Below are positions 45,906-54,773 of a stretch of DNA of 64,000 nt, piece by piece. The first letter of the stretch is position 1. Each line of letters starts with the position of its first letter. A program made the position numbers and the translations under genes. Source of the stretch: Collimonas arenae (GTDB lineage: Bacteria > Pseudomonadota > Gammaproteobacteria > Burkholderiales > Burkholderiaceae_D); NCBI RefSeq assembly GCF_000786695.1, contig NZ_CP009962.1:2046001-2110000 (forward strand), given 5' to 3'. Below the pieces are notes generated by a model, which was not told the origin of the DNA, made no database searches, and saw nothing but the letters and a program-made list of their open reading frames with translations.

Positions 45906-46355
45906 ATGCCAATCACCGTGCGCAGCGCCGAAGCGCAAGACCAGGCGGCTTTACAAAGGCTGTTCCTGAGCACGCGTCGCCAGACCTATACCTGGATGGA
46001 TGTCGGCGCCTTCCGTCTGACGGACCTGGAGCAACAGACCCGTGGGGAAGCGATCCTGGTGGCAGAAGATGAGCTGGGAGCGATAGCCGGCTTCATCGCA
46101 ATATGGGAACCTGACCATTTCATCCACCATCTGTATGTCGTTCCAAGCCAGCAAAGAAGGGGAGTCGGACGCGCATTGCTGGCAGCGCTTCCCGGTTGGC
46201 CTGTGCAAAAGTATTCGCTGAAATGCCTGCTGTTGAATCATGTTGCGGCAACTTTCTATCGCGCAAACGGGTTTGTGGAAGCCGGGAGGGAAGAGGGCGA
46301 AGATGGCGAGTACGCCGTGTTCGAGTCAGGCAACGATGCCGCCCGGGATGCCTGA
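45906..46355 (+). CDS. GNAT family N-acetyltransferase
   Basis: A 149-residue protein with the acetyl-CoA binding motif VVPSQQRRGVGRALL near residue 79 and the late FYRANGFVEAGR strand-helix. GGAGGAG eight bases before ATG 45906 decides that start over one at 45831. Substrate unknown. It lies about 110 bases after the sulfur operon and may or may not be co-transcribed. Confidence 0.85.
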   Translation: MPITVRSAEAQDQAALQRLFLSTRRQTYTWMDVGAFRLTDLEQQTRGEAILVAEDELGAIAGFIAIWEPDHFIHHLYVVPSQQRRGVGRALLAALPGWPVQKYSLKCLLLNHVAATFYRANGFVEAGREEGEDGEYAVFESGNDAARDA

Positions 46356-46418
46356 TTGCCTGCATGCTGCCCAAGCCACCGCAGGCGCTTTTTCCCTGAA
46401 TGCGCTACAGTACGCTCC

Positions 46419-47051
46419 ATGAAACTCCTACCTGAAGATCTCGAAAAAATCGCCGCTCTCACGCTAGAGCACTACAACCAGCGCGCGGAAGATTTCCGCG
46501 AAGGCACGCGCGACCATGACGTCAGCCAGAACATTGCCGCTTTGCTGCGCAACATCAACGCCACGCCGCCATTCACTATCCTCGACGTTGGCTGCGGCCC
46601 CGGCCGCGACTTGCGCACCTTCAGCAAGCTAGGCCACATCGCTATCGGCGTTGAAGGAGCCTCGCGTTTCGTCGAAATGGCGCGCACCGACAGCGGCTGC
46701 GAAGTCTGGCATCAGGATTTTCTCCATCTCGATCTCCCCGCCGGCCGCTTTGACGGCATCTTTGCCAACGCTGCGCTATTCCATATCCCCAGCCAGGAAT
46801 TGCCACGCGTGCTGCTGCAATTCCGTGCCGCGCTCAAGCCCGGCGGCGTCCTGTTCAGCTCCAATCCGCGCGGCAGCAATGAAGAAGGCTGGAACCACGG
46901 ACGTTACGGCAGCTACCACGATCTCGCCGCCTGGCAAGCGTTCATGTCGGCTGCGGGTTTTGTGGAACTTGAGCATTACTACCGCCCTGAAGGTTTGCCG
47001 CGCGAGCAGCAACCCTGGCTGGCCAGCGTCTGGCGCAAACCCGAAAATTAA
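46419..47051 (+). CDS. Class I SAM-dependent methyltransferase
   Basis: About 210 residues with motif I LDVGCGPGRDLRTF near residue 55, an acidic motif II (IGVEGASRFVEMA) and the post-motif FANAALFHIPS. This is the Methyltransf_11/25 type used for small molecules. ATG at 46419 is chosen because the shared motif order starts there; the frame runs upstream to 46356. Substrate unknown. Confidence 0.85.
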   Translation: MKLLPEDLEKIAALTLEHYNQRAEDFREGTRDHDVSQNIAALLRNINATPPFTILDVGCGPGRDLRTFSKLGHIAIGVEGASRFVEMARTDSGCEVWHQDFLHLDLPAGRFDGIFANAALFHIPSQELPRVLLQFRAALKPGGVLFSSNPRGSNEEGWNHGRYGSYHDLAAWQAFMSAAGFVELEHYYRPEGLPREQQPWLASVWRKPEN

Positions 47052-47255
47052 ACGTAAGCAGTTGCCGTAAAACGCATAGCAAACCATACAAGATGGTCTG
47101 GTTGCGGGTTTACTATATGGCTTGATGTTCTTGGAAAAGGCATCGTTCGGCGGCAGGATTACCGGTGCGGGAAATGACCAGTCGTCCTGTTCGTGAAGAA
47201 GGGCAGTACAGCAGTAAAACCAGAGAAGTTTTTTGTAGTACCGCAGTAATAAGAC

Positions 47256-47289
47256 GCGGACCGCATGGGTAGCAGCCCATACAGTCCGC
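47256..47289 (+). promoter_or_regulatory. Structured leader hairpin before the SymE-like gene
   Basis: An outer 6-bp stem GCGGAC/GTCCGC (47256-47261 with 47284-47289), a 3x3 internal loop and an inner 5-bp stem ATGGG/CCCAT (47265-47269 with 47276-47280) form a compact hairpin 34 bases before the start of the SymE-like gene. It may influence translation or be a target for an antisense RNA, as symR is for symE. The rest of 47052-47255 holds nothing else I can call. Confidence 0.45.
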
Positions 47290-47323
47290 TAACCACCCTC
47301 AACGTAAAGAGAAAGAGTTGAAA

Positions 47324-47533
47324 ATGGCTAAGCGCAATTCTACGCGAGACTCACTCGCGCCCACAACAACAGACCAATCAGAACAGCTAAGCGTTTCCTT
47401 CTATACGGAAGACAATGCAGAAACACTTTGGATACGCCTCAGCGGCAGCGGTCTCAAGCGGTCTGGCTTCACCTCCGAAACCCCCATGCGATACAGGATC
47501 ATGAAAGGTTGTTTGCTCATGACCAGTGACTGA
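47324..47533 (+). CDS. SymE-like small protein (type I toxin-antitoxin, SymE family)
   Basis: A 69-residue protein. Its second half, WIRLSGSGLKRSGF followed by TPMRYRIMKGCLLMTSD, matches the SymE family pattern (a strand-helix-strand with GF and a late G-C-L). SymE proteins are AbrB-fold, ribosome-associated RNA or nucleic-acid binding proteins, controlled in E. coli by the antisense RNA symR. Family members are often found beside Rhs/VgrG loci, which fits this position. ATG 47324 follows AAAGAG; a TTG six bases earlier is less likely. Confidence 0.68.
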   Translation: MAKRNSTRDSLAPTTTDQSEQLSVSFYTEDNAETLWIRLSGSGLKRSGFTSETPMRYRIMKGCLLMTSD

Positions 47534-47579
47534 CGCCAGATCTCAAACCAATACACCTAATCAAATTTAAGCCGTTCCT

Positions 47580-47599
47580 TAATCCAATGCGTTGGATTA
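47580..47599 (+). terminator. Perfect 8-bp hairpin, candidate terminator after the SymE-like gene
   Basis: TAATCCAA-TGCG-TTGGATTA is a perfect stem-loop 47 bases after the stop. It is followed by GGGGATGTTTCTTTG rather than a clean T-run, so termination is plausible but not certain. The rest of 47600-47896 holds nothing I can identify. Confidence 0.45.
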
Positions 47600-47896
47600 G
47601 GGGATGTTTCTTTGTTGATATGGTGCGTGGATTAAAAATACAGTCGGCCCAATTCGTAGAATCGGGGTTGGATCATGCAATGACATATTGCCGAAACAGG
47701 AAACTGAAAGATCCGACACAGGAATAGCGTGATCTGATTCTGATTTTCCGGGGCAGCTAAGTTCCTATCTATTTTGTACATACGTTCGTATATGGCTTAA
47801 GTAGTGCCGGTCTGTTTATTTACATCAAAACGACTGTACTTTGCTTTTTATGAATGTTACATTTTTGATATTATTATTTGGCTGAAGGGATATGAC

Positions 47897-48919
47897 ATGC
47901 CACATTGCGGCGATCCGAAATGTATTCCTTGCAATGCCGAATTTGGAAAAATACCACCTCCGCCACCGCCATTTCCTTGTCGAGATTCTTGGTATGGGGT
48001 GCAACAGGAAGCTGAACGCATCATCGCTCCTGATGGGAGGCTGATTTTCAATCCTATTGAGCGAAATAGGCGCATTAACGCCGCATATGCAAAATTGTGG
48101 CTGGATGACCGTCGTTTTCAATGGGCAGGACTGGCAGCATTCGCGTCGAAGCAGGTAGGTTGCGGATTATTGAATGCCGCTGACATGATTCGCAAATCCA
48201 ATCAGCAGCGTGATGCATATAAAAGTTGGGCGAATAGCGCCGATCCGTTGGAGCGCCTCTCTCCATTCGCGTCGCCGCCGATGTCGATAATTGATCAAAC
48301 TGCGAGTAGGGGAGCGCAAAAAATTTATCATATGCTTGCGTTGGGCAACACAGCGCTGTTTTTGGACATATGGCCTTTGCATATGTTTTACAAGCGATAT
48401 GGTCTATCGCGATTGCGGGCTTGCTTACCAATTCGCCAGACATTGGGTGGCTCTACGCTATATAGTGGAATTTGGCCAATTGGCCATAAACTCGCATTCG
48501 GAAGAGATTATCCGGAAATTCTGCAAGGGTTTGAGGCGATAGAATCCGGGAGTATTACGCGTAGTGTAAATTTTCTGGCCAGTCACGAACAAAAGAATAT
48601 CTTGCAACCCGCTATATACGAAGATGCGGAATTTCAAGCTTTATTGAGAGCAAATCAGGTAAGTTTTGTGACATCAATGCCATCTGGTTTGGCGACCGAG
48701 ATCCAACTGACTCTAGCGAATCAATGCAGTCTGCCAAGCAGTGATCGTCGTACCGTATCCTTTAGCCATAGTTCAATTGCGAATTTGTCGAACATCAACG
48801 AGAGGATGGTTTTTGTATTGCGCGCAGCAAATCGATTCAATGAATTGCTTGATGGTGCATACGAAAAACATCAAGTTGAATTTGCTATCCAGAAAATAGC
48901 GGCTGGGGAATCATCATGA
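47897..48919 (+). CDS. DUF2515-like protein, possible T6SS-linked effector
   Basis: About 340 residues. GAAGGGA six bases before decides ATG 47897; the open frame runs back to 47804. The N-terminus is Cys- and Pro-rich (MPHCGDPKCIPCN, then a run of six prolines). The middle has AAYAKLWLDDRRFQWAG and FASKQVGCGLL, which look like the DUF2515 family. No signal peptide is seen. The stop overlaps the start of a small membrane protein gene (ATGA), the arrangement common for toxin-immunity pairs. Composition is more AT-rich than the core genes. The family call is from memory of its pattern; function is unknown. Confidence 0.6.
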   Translation: MPHCGDPKCIPCNAEFGKIPPPPPPFPCRDSWYGVQQEAERIIAPDGRLIFNPIERNRRINAAYAKLWLDDRRFQWAGLAAFASKQVGCGLLNAADMIRKSNQQRDAYKSWANSADPLERLSPFASPPMSIIDQTASRGAQKIYHMLALGNTALFLDIWPLHMFYKRYGLSRLRACLPIRQTLGGSTLYSGIWPIGHKLAFGRDYPEILQGFEAIESGSITRSVNFLASHEQKNILQPAIYEDAEFQALLRANQVSFVTSMPSGLATEIQLTLANQCSLPSSDRRTVSFSHSSIANLSNINERMVFVLRAANRFNELLDGAYEKHQVEFAIQKIAAGESS

Positions 48920-49314
48920 GCAAAGATAAAGCGGCATTTTTCAAAATTTTTTTGGGCATTCTTTTATGTCCTTTGGCGCCAGCATTTGTAGTTTGCGTCT
49001 ATATCGGGGGCGTTCATTTTTTTAGTGTTTTTACCTCTCTGCTCTGGGTGTTTTTATTGGTGATAATTGAGTCATATAAACTTACGCTGGCATTTGCTGT
49101 GCCTGTAGTAATAATTTTGGGCCTCGCAAGAAAATTCACATTTCGGCCGCTGCTACTTGCCAGTATTGTTTGCGCGATCATTTATTCGATTGCTCGCAAT
49201 TTCCCACTGCAAAATAATTACGATTTATTGATGGAGCAAATCTTGATCTTTACGCCGCTTGGTTTATCGGCTGGAGTGGTGTTGGGTTACATTGCCTGTC
49301 CGAGCGATAAATAG
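48916..49314 (+). CDS. Small membrane protein, possible immunity partner
   Basis: A 132-residue protein with four strong hydrophobic segments (about residues 8-30, 35-55, 57-75 and 95-125) and little else. It overlaps the DUF2515-like gene by four bases and nothing follows it, so it probably works with that protein. It could protect against a membrane-acting product or anchor it. Confidence 0.65.
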   Translation: MSKDKAAFFKIFLGILLCPLAPAFVVCVYIGGVHFFSVFTSLLWVFLLVIIESYKLTLAFAVPVVIILGLARKFTFRPLLLASIVCAIIYSIARNFPLQNNYDLLMEQILIFTPLGLSAGVVLGYIACPSDK

Positions 49315-49664
49315 CGATCGAAGAACCGGTCGGGAGCCGGTTTTGCAGCGACACATTTCCGAAAAAGAAAATCGAAGATTCAATCTAGGCTTGCATGCTA
49401 TTCGACGGGTGGAGCATTTGAAGTCAGTAGTCAAGGCCGGCAAGCCAGGAAAGGCTTGAGATCGGATCTTGCAAGAACACATTTCGCGACTGCACTTTTC
49501 TTCGAGTTATCTAACGCGAAAAGTGGCGAATTGTGTCGGAAAAATATGCAGTTCACCAAGTTTTCTTGCGGGAGTGCAGGCTAAATCATTGGCTGCGAAA
49601 GCCCCAGGTTGCCATCTTCGTTGCATGCTGGCAGCGCATATAATTGCCAAGATGTAACATTTGT

Positions 49665-49694
49665 TTGCAGTTTAATACTGCAATATGGTATAGA
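49665..49694 (+). promoter_or_regulatory. Candidate sigma70 promoter upstream of an orphan terminator
   Basis: TTGCAG (49665-49670), an 18-base spacer and TATAGA (49689-49694). It lies in a gene-free stretch and points at the strong terminator at 49785-49814. Confidence 0.4.
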
Positions 49695-49699
49695 GTAAA

Positions 49700-49814
49700 G
49701 GAGCGTGTTGACGCGTTGCAACCCCGCCAGCGGCTCAAATTTACTAGTGAATAAGCCCGTATAACTTCATGCATCTGCAACGAGAGCCGTGGCATTTCGA
49801 TGCTACGGTTTTTT
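49700..49814 (+). ncRNA. Candidate small RNA upstream of vgrG
   Basis: A promoter-like sequence ending at 49694 and a strong intrinsic terminator at 49785-49814 bound a stretch of about 115 bases with no open frame. This is the layout of a free-standing bacterial sRNA. The remaining part of the gap (49315-49664) shows nothing I can call. Expression is not known. Confidence 0.4.
49785..49814 (+). terminator. Strong Rho-independent terminator before vgrG
   Basis: CCGTGGCAT-TTCG-ATGCTACGG forms a 9-bp stem with one G-U pair and is followed by six Ts. No coding gene ends within 470 bases upstream, so it probably ends a non-coding transcript, and it would insulate vgrG from upstream reading. Confidence 0.85.
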
Positions 49815-49885
49815 AGCTTTTGCCTCGCATACGATGAGAGATTCAACCCATGCGTCATTACTTAAAATCTATTCGAAGGTAGTCA

Positions 49886-52399
49886 ATGGCTAATCTTAGT
49901 GCAATAGGAAACAGTATCAGCCAGCAAAGCCGCCTTCTTAAACTGGATACCCCGCTCGGCGCCGATGTCCTGCTTCCTCATCGCGTGGTTGCCCATGACC
50001 GTCTGGGTCGGGGTTATACCTACACCCTCGATGTGCTGTCCCTGCAGAGCGATATCGAGCTCAAGCAGTTGATCGCCCAGCCGGTGACGCTGTGGATCCA
50101 GCAGGCCGACAAGCGCAGCTACCTGCCAGTGCACGGCTATGTGCATCAAGCCGGCATGCTCGGTCACGACGGCCAGTTCACGGTCTACCAGCTGGCTTTT
50201 TCTTCCTGGCTGCATTTTCTCCAGTACCGGCAAGATGCCCGCATCTGGCAAGACAAGACTACCGATGACATCATCAGCGACGTGTTTGGCCAGCACACGC
50301 AGGCACGCGGCAATTTCCGCTTCGATCTGACGCAGCCCGCGCCGTCGCGCTCCTATTGCACACAATACGAGAGCGACTGGAATTTCGTGATGCGGCTGAT
50401 GGAAGAAGAAGGCTGGTACAGCTATCACGAACAGAAGCAGGATGGCTCAGGCCATACGCTGGTGATCACCGATTCGGTGCACCAGTTGAAGCCGCTGGCG
50501 CCGGAAGAAATCCGGTTCCACCGCGCCGGCAGCAACGATGAAATCGACAAGATCACCCGTTGGGGCGGACAGCGCAAGCTGCTTAGCCGGCAATTGTCGA
50601 GGGTCACCTACGACTACAAATCTCCCGGCAATAATAAAGCCACCAGCACCTACACCCTGGACGGTCATGGCGCGGTGCCGAATCAACTGGAAGTCTACGA
50701 ATACACGGGTAATTACACCTATCTGGAGCGGGATCGTGGCGACAAACTGGCCAAGATCAAGGTCGAAGCCTGGGAGTCTCAAGCCAAGCGCTACTTTGTC
50801 TGGTCGAGTGTTTCTCGCCTCGCCGCCGGCGTCGGTCGCTGGTTCAGCCTGGCGGATCATACGGATCACGACCGCGATTCCGACCAAGATCGCCAATTCA
50901 TCGTCATCGGTCTGCATTGGTATATCGAAAACAACCTGCCACTGTCGACGACGGTCAATCATTTCCCCGGCAGTTTGGAACAGCAGATTGCCGACGCCAA
51001 GCAGCAAACCGCGACCAGCGACAAGATCACCAACGAACAAAGCGGTTATTGCGTCAACAGCATCGAGGTACAGCGTCGTACGGTGGAATACCGCAGCCCG
51101 TTTGAACACCACAAGCCGGAGATGCATGCACAGATCGCCACGGTAGTGGGGCCCGACAGTGAAGAGATTTATACGGATTCCCTCAACCGCGTCAAAGTGA
51201 AATTTCCATGGAACCGCTTGAACCCTGGCGATGAAAAAGCGTCTTGCTGGGTGCGGGTCAGCTATCCGAATGCAGGGCAAGGTTACGGCGCCCTCAATGT
51301 GCCTCGCATCAAGCAGGAAGTGGTGATCACCTTCCTGGGCGGCGATCCTGACCGTCCGCTGGTGACTGGCCGCGTCTACAACGGCGCACAGACGCCCGAT
51401 TGGCATACCGATGGCAAGCTGTCGGGTTACAAATCCAAGGAATACAAAGGCAGTGGATTTACGCAGCTGGTGATGGACGACAATACCAACCAGAACCGGG
51501 TCCAGCTCTATAGCAGCAATACCAATGCCCAGCTGAACCTGGGTTATCTGGTCGGGCAGCAAGGCAATACCCGCCAGGCGTTTTACGGTTCGGGATTTTC
51601 CTTGAATTCAGATGCTTTTGGGGCCATTACCACCCATCAGGGGCTGTACATCAGCACCTTCGGCCGCCCCGGTGCGCAAGGATCGCAATTGGATGTGCGG
51701 GAAGCGCATCAGCAACTGGAAGCTGGTCAGAATCTCACCAAATCGTTGTCGGACACCAGCAGCAAGGCCAACGCCGAGGCCCTGGATGGACAGGAATCGC
51801 TGAAGAAATTCACCGAAGCGACGCAAGACAAATACGAGGGCGAAGGCCAACAGCAGGCCAATCGCTTCAAGGAACCGGTTCTACTGGCGGCATCGCCAGC
51901 CGGTATTGGTCTGGCCACACCCAAGAGCACACATATTCACAGCGGCGAGAATGTGACGCTGTCATCAGGCACCGACACCAATCTGGCGGTCGGCAAGAGC
52001 CTGGTCGCCAGCATCAAGGAAAAACTCAGTCTGTTTGTGTATAACGGTGGTATCAAACTGTTCGCGGCCAAAGGCAAAGTCGAGATCCAGTCGCAGAGCG
52101 ACAACCTGGACATCATTGCCGAGAAAGTGCTGCGCTTGATTTCCACGACGGACAACATTGAAATTTGGGCCAAGAAAGAAATCACTATCGGCGCTGGTGG
52201 CTCGGCGATCAAGATCAACGCCTCGGGAATTACTGATATCACGAACGGCCAGCGGATTATCCATCAAGGTGATTTCAACCTGACTGGGCCGAAAACCGTA
52301 CCATTCCCGATGCCGACGCTACCCAAGAGTATATGCGTGGAATGTTTGATGAAACGCGCGATGGGGCGGTCCGCCTTCATTAACAAGGGAACACAATGA
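49886..52399 (+). CDS. vgrG: Type VI secretion system tip protein VgrG
   Basis: An 837-residue spike protein that trimerises at the tip of the T6SS tube. The N-terminal gp27-like domain spans about residues 10-380 (ESDWNFVMRLMEEEGWYSYHE near 157), then the gp5/OB fold near 400-500 (DSLNRVKVKFPWNR, CWVRVSYPNAGQGYGA), and a C-terminal DUF2345 region with a beta-helix look (NLDIIAEKVLRLISTTDN). No extra effector domain is fused at the end. The GC-rich codon use contrasts with the cargo genes downstream. The adaptor gene overlaps its stop (ATGA). No sheath or baseplate gene is in the window, so this is an orphan vgrG cassette served by a main T6SS elsewhere. Confidence 0.96.
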   Translation: MANLSAIGNSISQQSRLLKLDTPLGADVLLPHRVVAHDRLGRGYTYTLDVLSLQSDIELKQLIAQPVTLWIQQADKRSYLPVHGYVHQAGMLGHDGQFTVYQLAFSSWLHFLQYRQDARIWQDKTTDDIISDVFGQHTQARGNFRFDLTQPAPSRSYCTQYESDWNFVMRLMEEEGWYSYHEQKQDGSGHTLVITDSVHQLKPLAPEEIRFHRAGSNDEIDKITRWGGQRKLLSRQLSRVTYDYKSPGNNKATSTYTLDGHGAVPNQLEVYEYTGNYTYLERDRGDKLAKIKVEAWESQAKRYFVWSSVSRLAAGVGRWFSLADHTDHDRDSDQDRQFIVIGLHWYIENNLPLSTTVNHFPGSLEQQIADAKQQTATSDKITNEQSGYCVNSIEVQRRTVEYRSPFEHHKPEMHAQIATVVGPDSEEIYTDSLNRVKVKFPWNRLNPGDEKASCWVRVSYPNAGQGYGALNVPRIKQEVVITFLGGDPDRPLVTGRVYNGAQTPDWHTDGKLSGYKSKEYKGSGFTQLVMDDNTNQNRVQLYSSNTNAQLNLGYLVGQQGNTRQAFYGSGFSLNSDAFGAITTHQGLYISTFGRPGAQGSQLDVREAHQQLEAGQNLTKSLSDTSSKANAEALDGQESLKKFTEATQDKYEGEGQQQANRFKEPVLLAASPAGIGLATPKSTHIHSGENVTLSSGTDTNLAVGKSLVASIKEKLSLFVYNGGIKLFAAKGKVEIQSQSDNLDIIAEKVLRLISTTDNIEIWAKKEITIGAGGSAIKINASGITDITNGQRIIHQGDFNLTGPKTVPFPMPTLPKSICVECLMKRAMGRSAFINKGTQ

Positions 52400-53292
52400 T
52401 GGTGATGCAAGAATTCCTGCAGCAATGGCAAGCGCTTCCTCAAGTACCCGATCTGCATCTTTATGCCATCGTCGATTCGGCGCAGGACGCTCGTTTGCTT
52501 GCCAAGTTGCATAAAACGACGCCATGGATGCACAGCCAATGCTTGTTGGCCGATGTGCAAGGGCCAGAACTCAGCAAGGCAGCTCCCCATCTGGCGACAT
52601 TGCCATCAGTTGCAGAAGAGTCAGAAGCATGGCTAACGCTCTTTCGTAGCGCAGCCTCAAATCCAGCCAGCCTCAGCATCATCGCCAGTCGGCAAGAGTT
52701 TGCGCCACTTCATGCTCACCTGGAGCAGTTCACGGAAATCGTCCTGCCGGACGGCGACGAAATGCATTTTGCATTCTGGGATCCAGCAATCCTGGGCACC
52801 TTGGTCGGCCAGAAAGACGACAATACCCTGCATGTCTCGGGGCCTGTATTGTCGGCGCGCCAGCGCAGCCGGCTGCTGACAGGGATCAGCGCGTGGTGGT
52901 ATTTGGATCGCAACAGGCAACTGCGTCAAATACGTGACGAGACCCCGCAGAGCGACGCTGGTCAGGTGGCGTTGCCACTTAAGCTGACGCAGGTCCAGAC
53001 AGATATGCTGGTCGAAGCAAGCGTGCCCGATCATCTGCTCGGGCACATCAAGGAAAATCAGCCGCAATTGCTGTTCGATATTCCAGAGGGTGAACGGTAT
53101 GCACGCGTCGAACGACATCTGCTGGAGGCACGCAAACTCAATTTGCGCAGCATGCAGGACATCATCAATTATATTTGCGCGGGATTGATTTACGGCAGCC
53201 AGATGCAGCAGAACAGCGTCATCGGAGAGTTGCTGGACAAAGTCAAGACGGGGCAGATCAGTTTGCCGGAAGCATTGGAGCAGTTCCCATGA
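52396..53292 (+). CDS. DUF4123 T6SS effector adaptor (Tap/Tec-like)
   Basis: A 298-residue cytosolic chaperone that loads a cognate effector onto VgrG. The DUF4123 pattern is visible: LHLYAIVDSAQDARLLAKL near residue 20, RSAASNPASLSIIAS in the middle and FAFWDPAILGTLV near 125. The position directly after vgrG (4-base overlap) and before the lipase cassette fits the role, with the Tle1-like protein as likely client. Fragments of this gene recur at 54790-54863 and 59520-59737. Confidence 0.92.
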   Translation: MMVMQEFLQQWQALPQVPDLHLYAIVDSAQDARLLAKLHKTTPWMHSQCLLADVQGPELSKAAPHLATLPSVAEESEAWLTLFRSAASNPASLSIIASRQEFAPLHAHLEQFTEIVLPDGDEMHFAFWDPAILGTLVGQKDDNTLHVSGPVLSARQRSRLLTGISAWWYLDRNRQLRQIRDETPQSDAGQVALPLKLTQVQTDMLVEASVPDHLLGHIKENQPQLLFDIPEGERYARVERHLLEARKLNLRSMQDIINYICAGLIYGSQMQQNSVIGELLDKVKTGQISLPEALEQFP

Positions 53293-53735
53293 GATGGTCA
53301 TCAGGTAAAAAATTATTTGTCAGAGTATTACTATTCTGTGCTGCGTTTTCTCCTCTCATTGCTTACTCAAAAAATGAGGTGGTGGATCATTGGCTGGAAC
53401 CATTGTTCATGCTGCTTCTGCTTTTCGGATCACCTCTGCTTGTTGCCTGGTTATTCTCGAAAGCATTCGGCAGGAACTATATGGCGCAACATTTCGTCGC
53501 TATTGGTCTTTGCATCTTCTCGGTAATAGGGGCGTGGCTGGCCGTTCCCATTTTCTTTGCTCCCGTTGGTGTGCTGCTTTCAATTTCCAGCTGGTTCAAA
53601 TTCAAGCGCCAAATGGATCAAAAAGGTGAGACAGGGTATTGGCGCGCTGGTTTGTTGAATGCCCTACCGCTGGTGTGTACGATAGTGATAGTGTCCTTTG
53701 AATATCACATGCTCAGTACAGAACGTTGGAATTGA
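53289..53735 (+). CDS. Small multi-pass membrane protein
   Basis: A 148-residue protein with about four hydrophobic segments (residues 10-28, 35-60, 68-95, 120-138). Its start overlaps the adaptor stop (ATGA), and its stop overlaps the next start (TGATG), so it is tightly built into the cassette. I do not recognise it; an accessory immunity protein is one option. Confidence 0.65.
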   Translation: MRWSSGKKLFVRVLLFCAAFSPLIAYSKNEVVDHWLEPLFMLLLLFGSPLLVAWLFSKAFGRNYMAQHFVAIGLCIFSVIGAWLAVPIFFAPVGVLLSISSWFKFKRQMDQKGETGYWRAGLLNALPLVCTIVIVSFEYHMLSTERWN

Positions 53736-54241
53736 TGACGATATTTGGCATTCACCGCAATATATCGGGCCGCATGCTAGTGCTTGGATCGCTCTTTTTT
53801 CTCTTTGCTTGCGGAGAAGGAAAGCAAAAGGGAAGTTTATTCGCGACAAAACAAATAGTGGTCGATGTTGTTGTCTTTAACTATTTAAATCGTCCGATCT
53901 ATGACGTGTATCTGGATGGAAAAATGGTCGGTGGCTCGGCCTCTTTGTCCGACAGTCCTTACGGACAGTTCAGTACGATTGCTGGCGTAGTTGTCCCCTT
54001 GGGGCCGCAAACTCTGACCTGGATCTTGGATGGCCCAAAAGGGATGTTTCGTAACGGAGAAATTGATAGCGTTAAAAATTCCTTGGTTATTACCCCGGAA
54101 TTAGTTCCGCCAGGCGTTCGTTCCCTGGGAGTTCACATTTATCCGGATAACACGGCGGAACTGATTTTCTCGAAAGATGTTTTGGAACAAAGTGAACGCG
54201 GTTTGGTTTATGCCAAGGAGTTTCAAAAGCATAATGAGTGA
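53735..54241 (+). CDS. Lipoprotein, candidate immunity protein, copy A
   Basis: A 168-residue protein with an N-terminal hydrophobic segment ending in a lipobox (LFFLFAC), so it should be lipidated at that Cys and face the periplasm. The body repeats a pattern shared with three more copies downstream: VVVFNYLNRPIYDVYLDG, then PLGPQTLTW, and LGVHIYPDNTAELIFSKD. A periplasmic lipoprotein beside a DUF2235/Tle1-like phospholipase is the usual form of a Tle1 immunity protein. Unlike the other copies its leader lacks a twin-arginine motif. Function is inference from context. Confidence 0.72.
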   Translation: MTIFGIHRNISGRMLVLGSLFFLFACGEGKQKGSLFATKQIVVDVVVFNYLNRPIYDVYLDGKMVGGSASLSDSPYGQFSTIAGVVVPLGPQTLTWILDGPKGMFRNGEIDSVKNSLVITPELVPPGVRSLGVHIYPDNTAELIFSKDVLEQSERGLVYAKEFQKHNE

Positions 54242-54287
54242 GGAAAAATCTGTAATTTCTTCTAGCCTGAAAATTGGAAAAGTTTTA

Positions 54288-54770
54288 ATGAGCATGATTA
54301 CGCGCCGTAAAGTCCTAGGCGGCTTGGCTGGTTTGAGTTTTCTGTATCCGCTAGTCGCTTGTGGAAAAGGAAAATTATTAATGAATAAGAATATTACATT
54401 GGACGTAGTGTTGTTCAGCTACTTGGACAGGCCGATTTTTGATGTGTATCTTGATGGTGGAGATATAGGTTTAGCTGGGGCATGGCTACACAGTGGTAAA
54501 GCAGTAATGACCGGGGGAAATATTCCTGTCGGTTCTCAAACCTTGACCTAGTGGTTAGGTGGCCCACGTGGAATGGTACGTAACGGCGGAACTGTTACTG
54601 TTAAAAATGCTCTTGTTCTTACTGCGGATAAAATCCCACCGGAGGCTAATTATCTTGGTGTGCATATCTATCCGGACGACACTGCAGAACTCATTGTGTC
54701 TCAATGTATGCCGGAAAAGAGTGTGCGCGGTGAACAAATAGCGGAAAGTTATCGTGACCATGGCAAATGA
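54288..54770 (+). pseudogene. Lipoprotein copy B, broken by one nonsense codon
   Basis: Homologous to copies A and C. The leader has a twin-arginine lipoprotein signal (TRRKVLGGLAGLSF...LVAC). The frame is open and in register along the whole length except for a TAG at 54549-54551, where copy C has a TGG Trp codon; the sequence then runs on as WLGGPRGMVRNGG to a normal stop. A single G-to-A change explains it. The product would be a truncated protein of about 87 residues. Confidence 0.8.
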
Positions 54771-54773
54771 ACA

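Noticed and set aside
54177..54551. Separate 124-codon gene overlapping the end of lipoprotein copy A
   Set aside because: The first 37 codons overlap copy A in another frame; the real gene starts at 54288 with the Tat leader and is the broken copy B.
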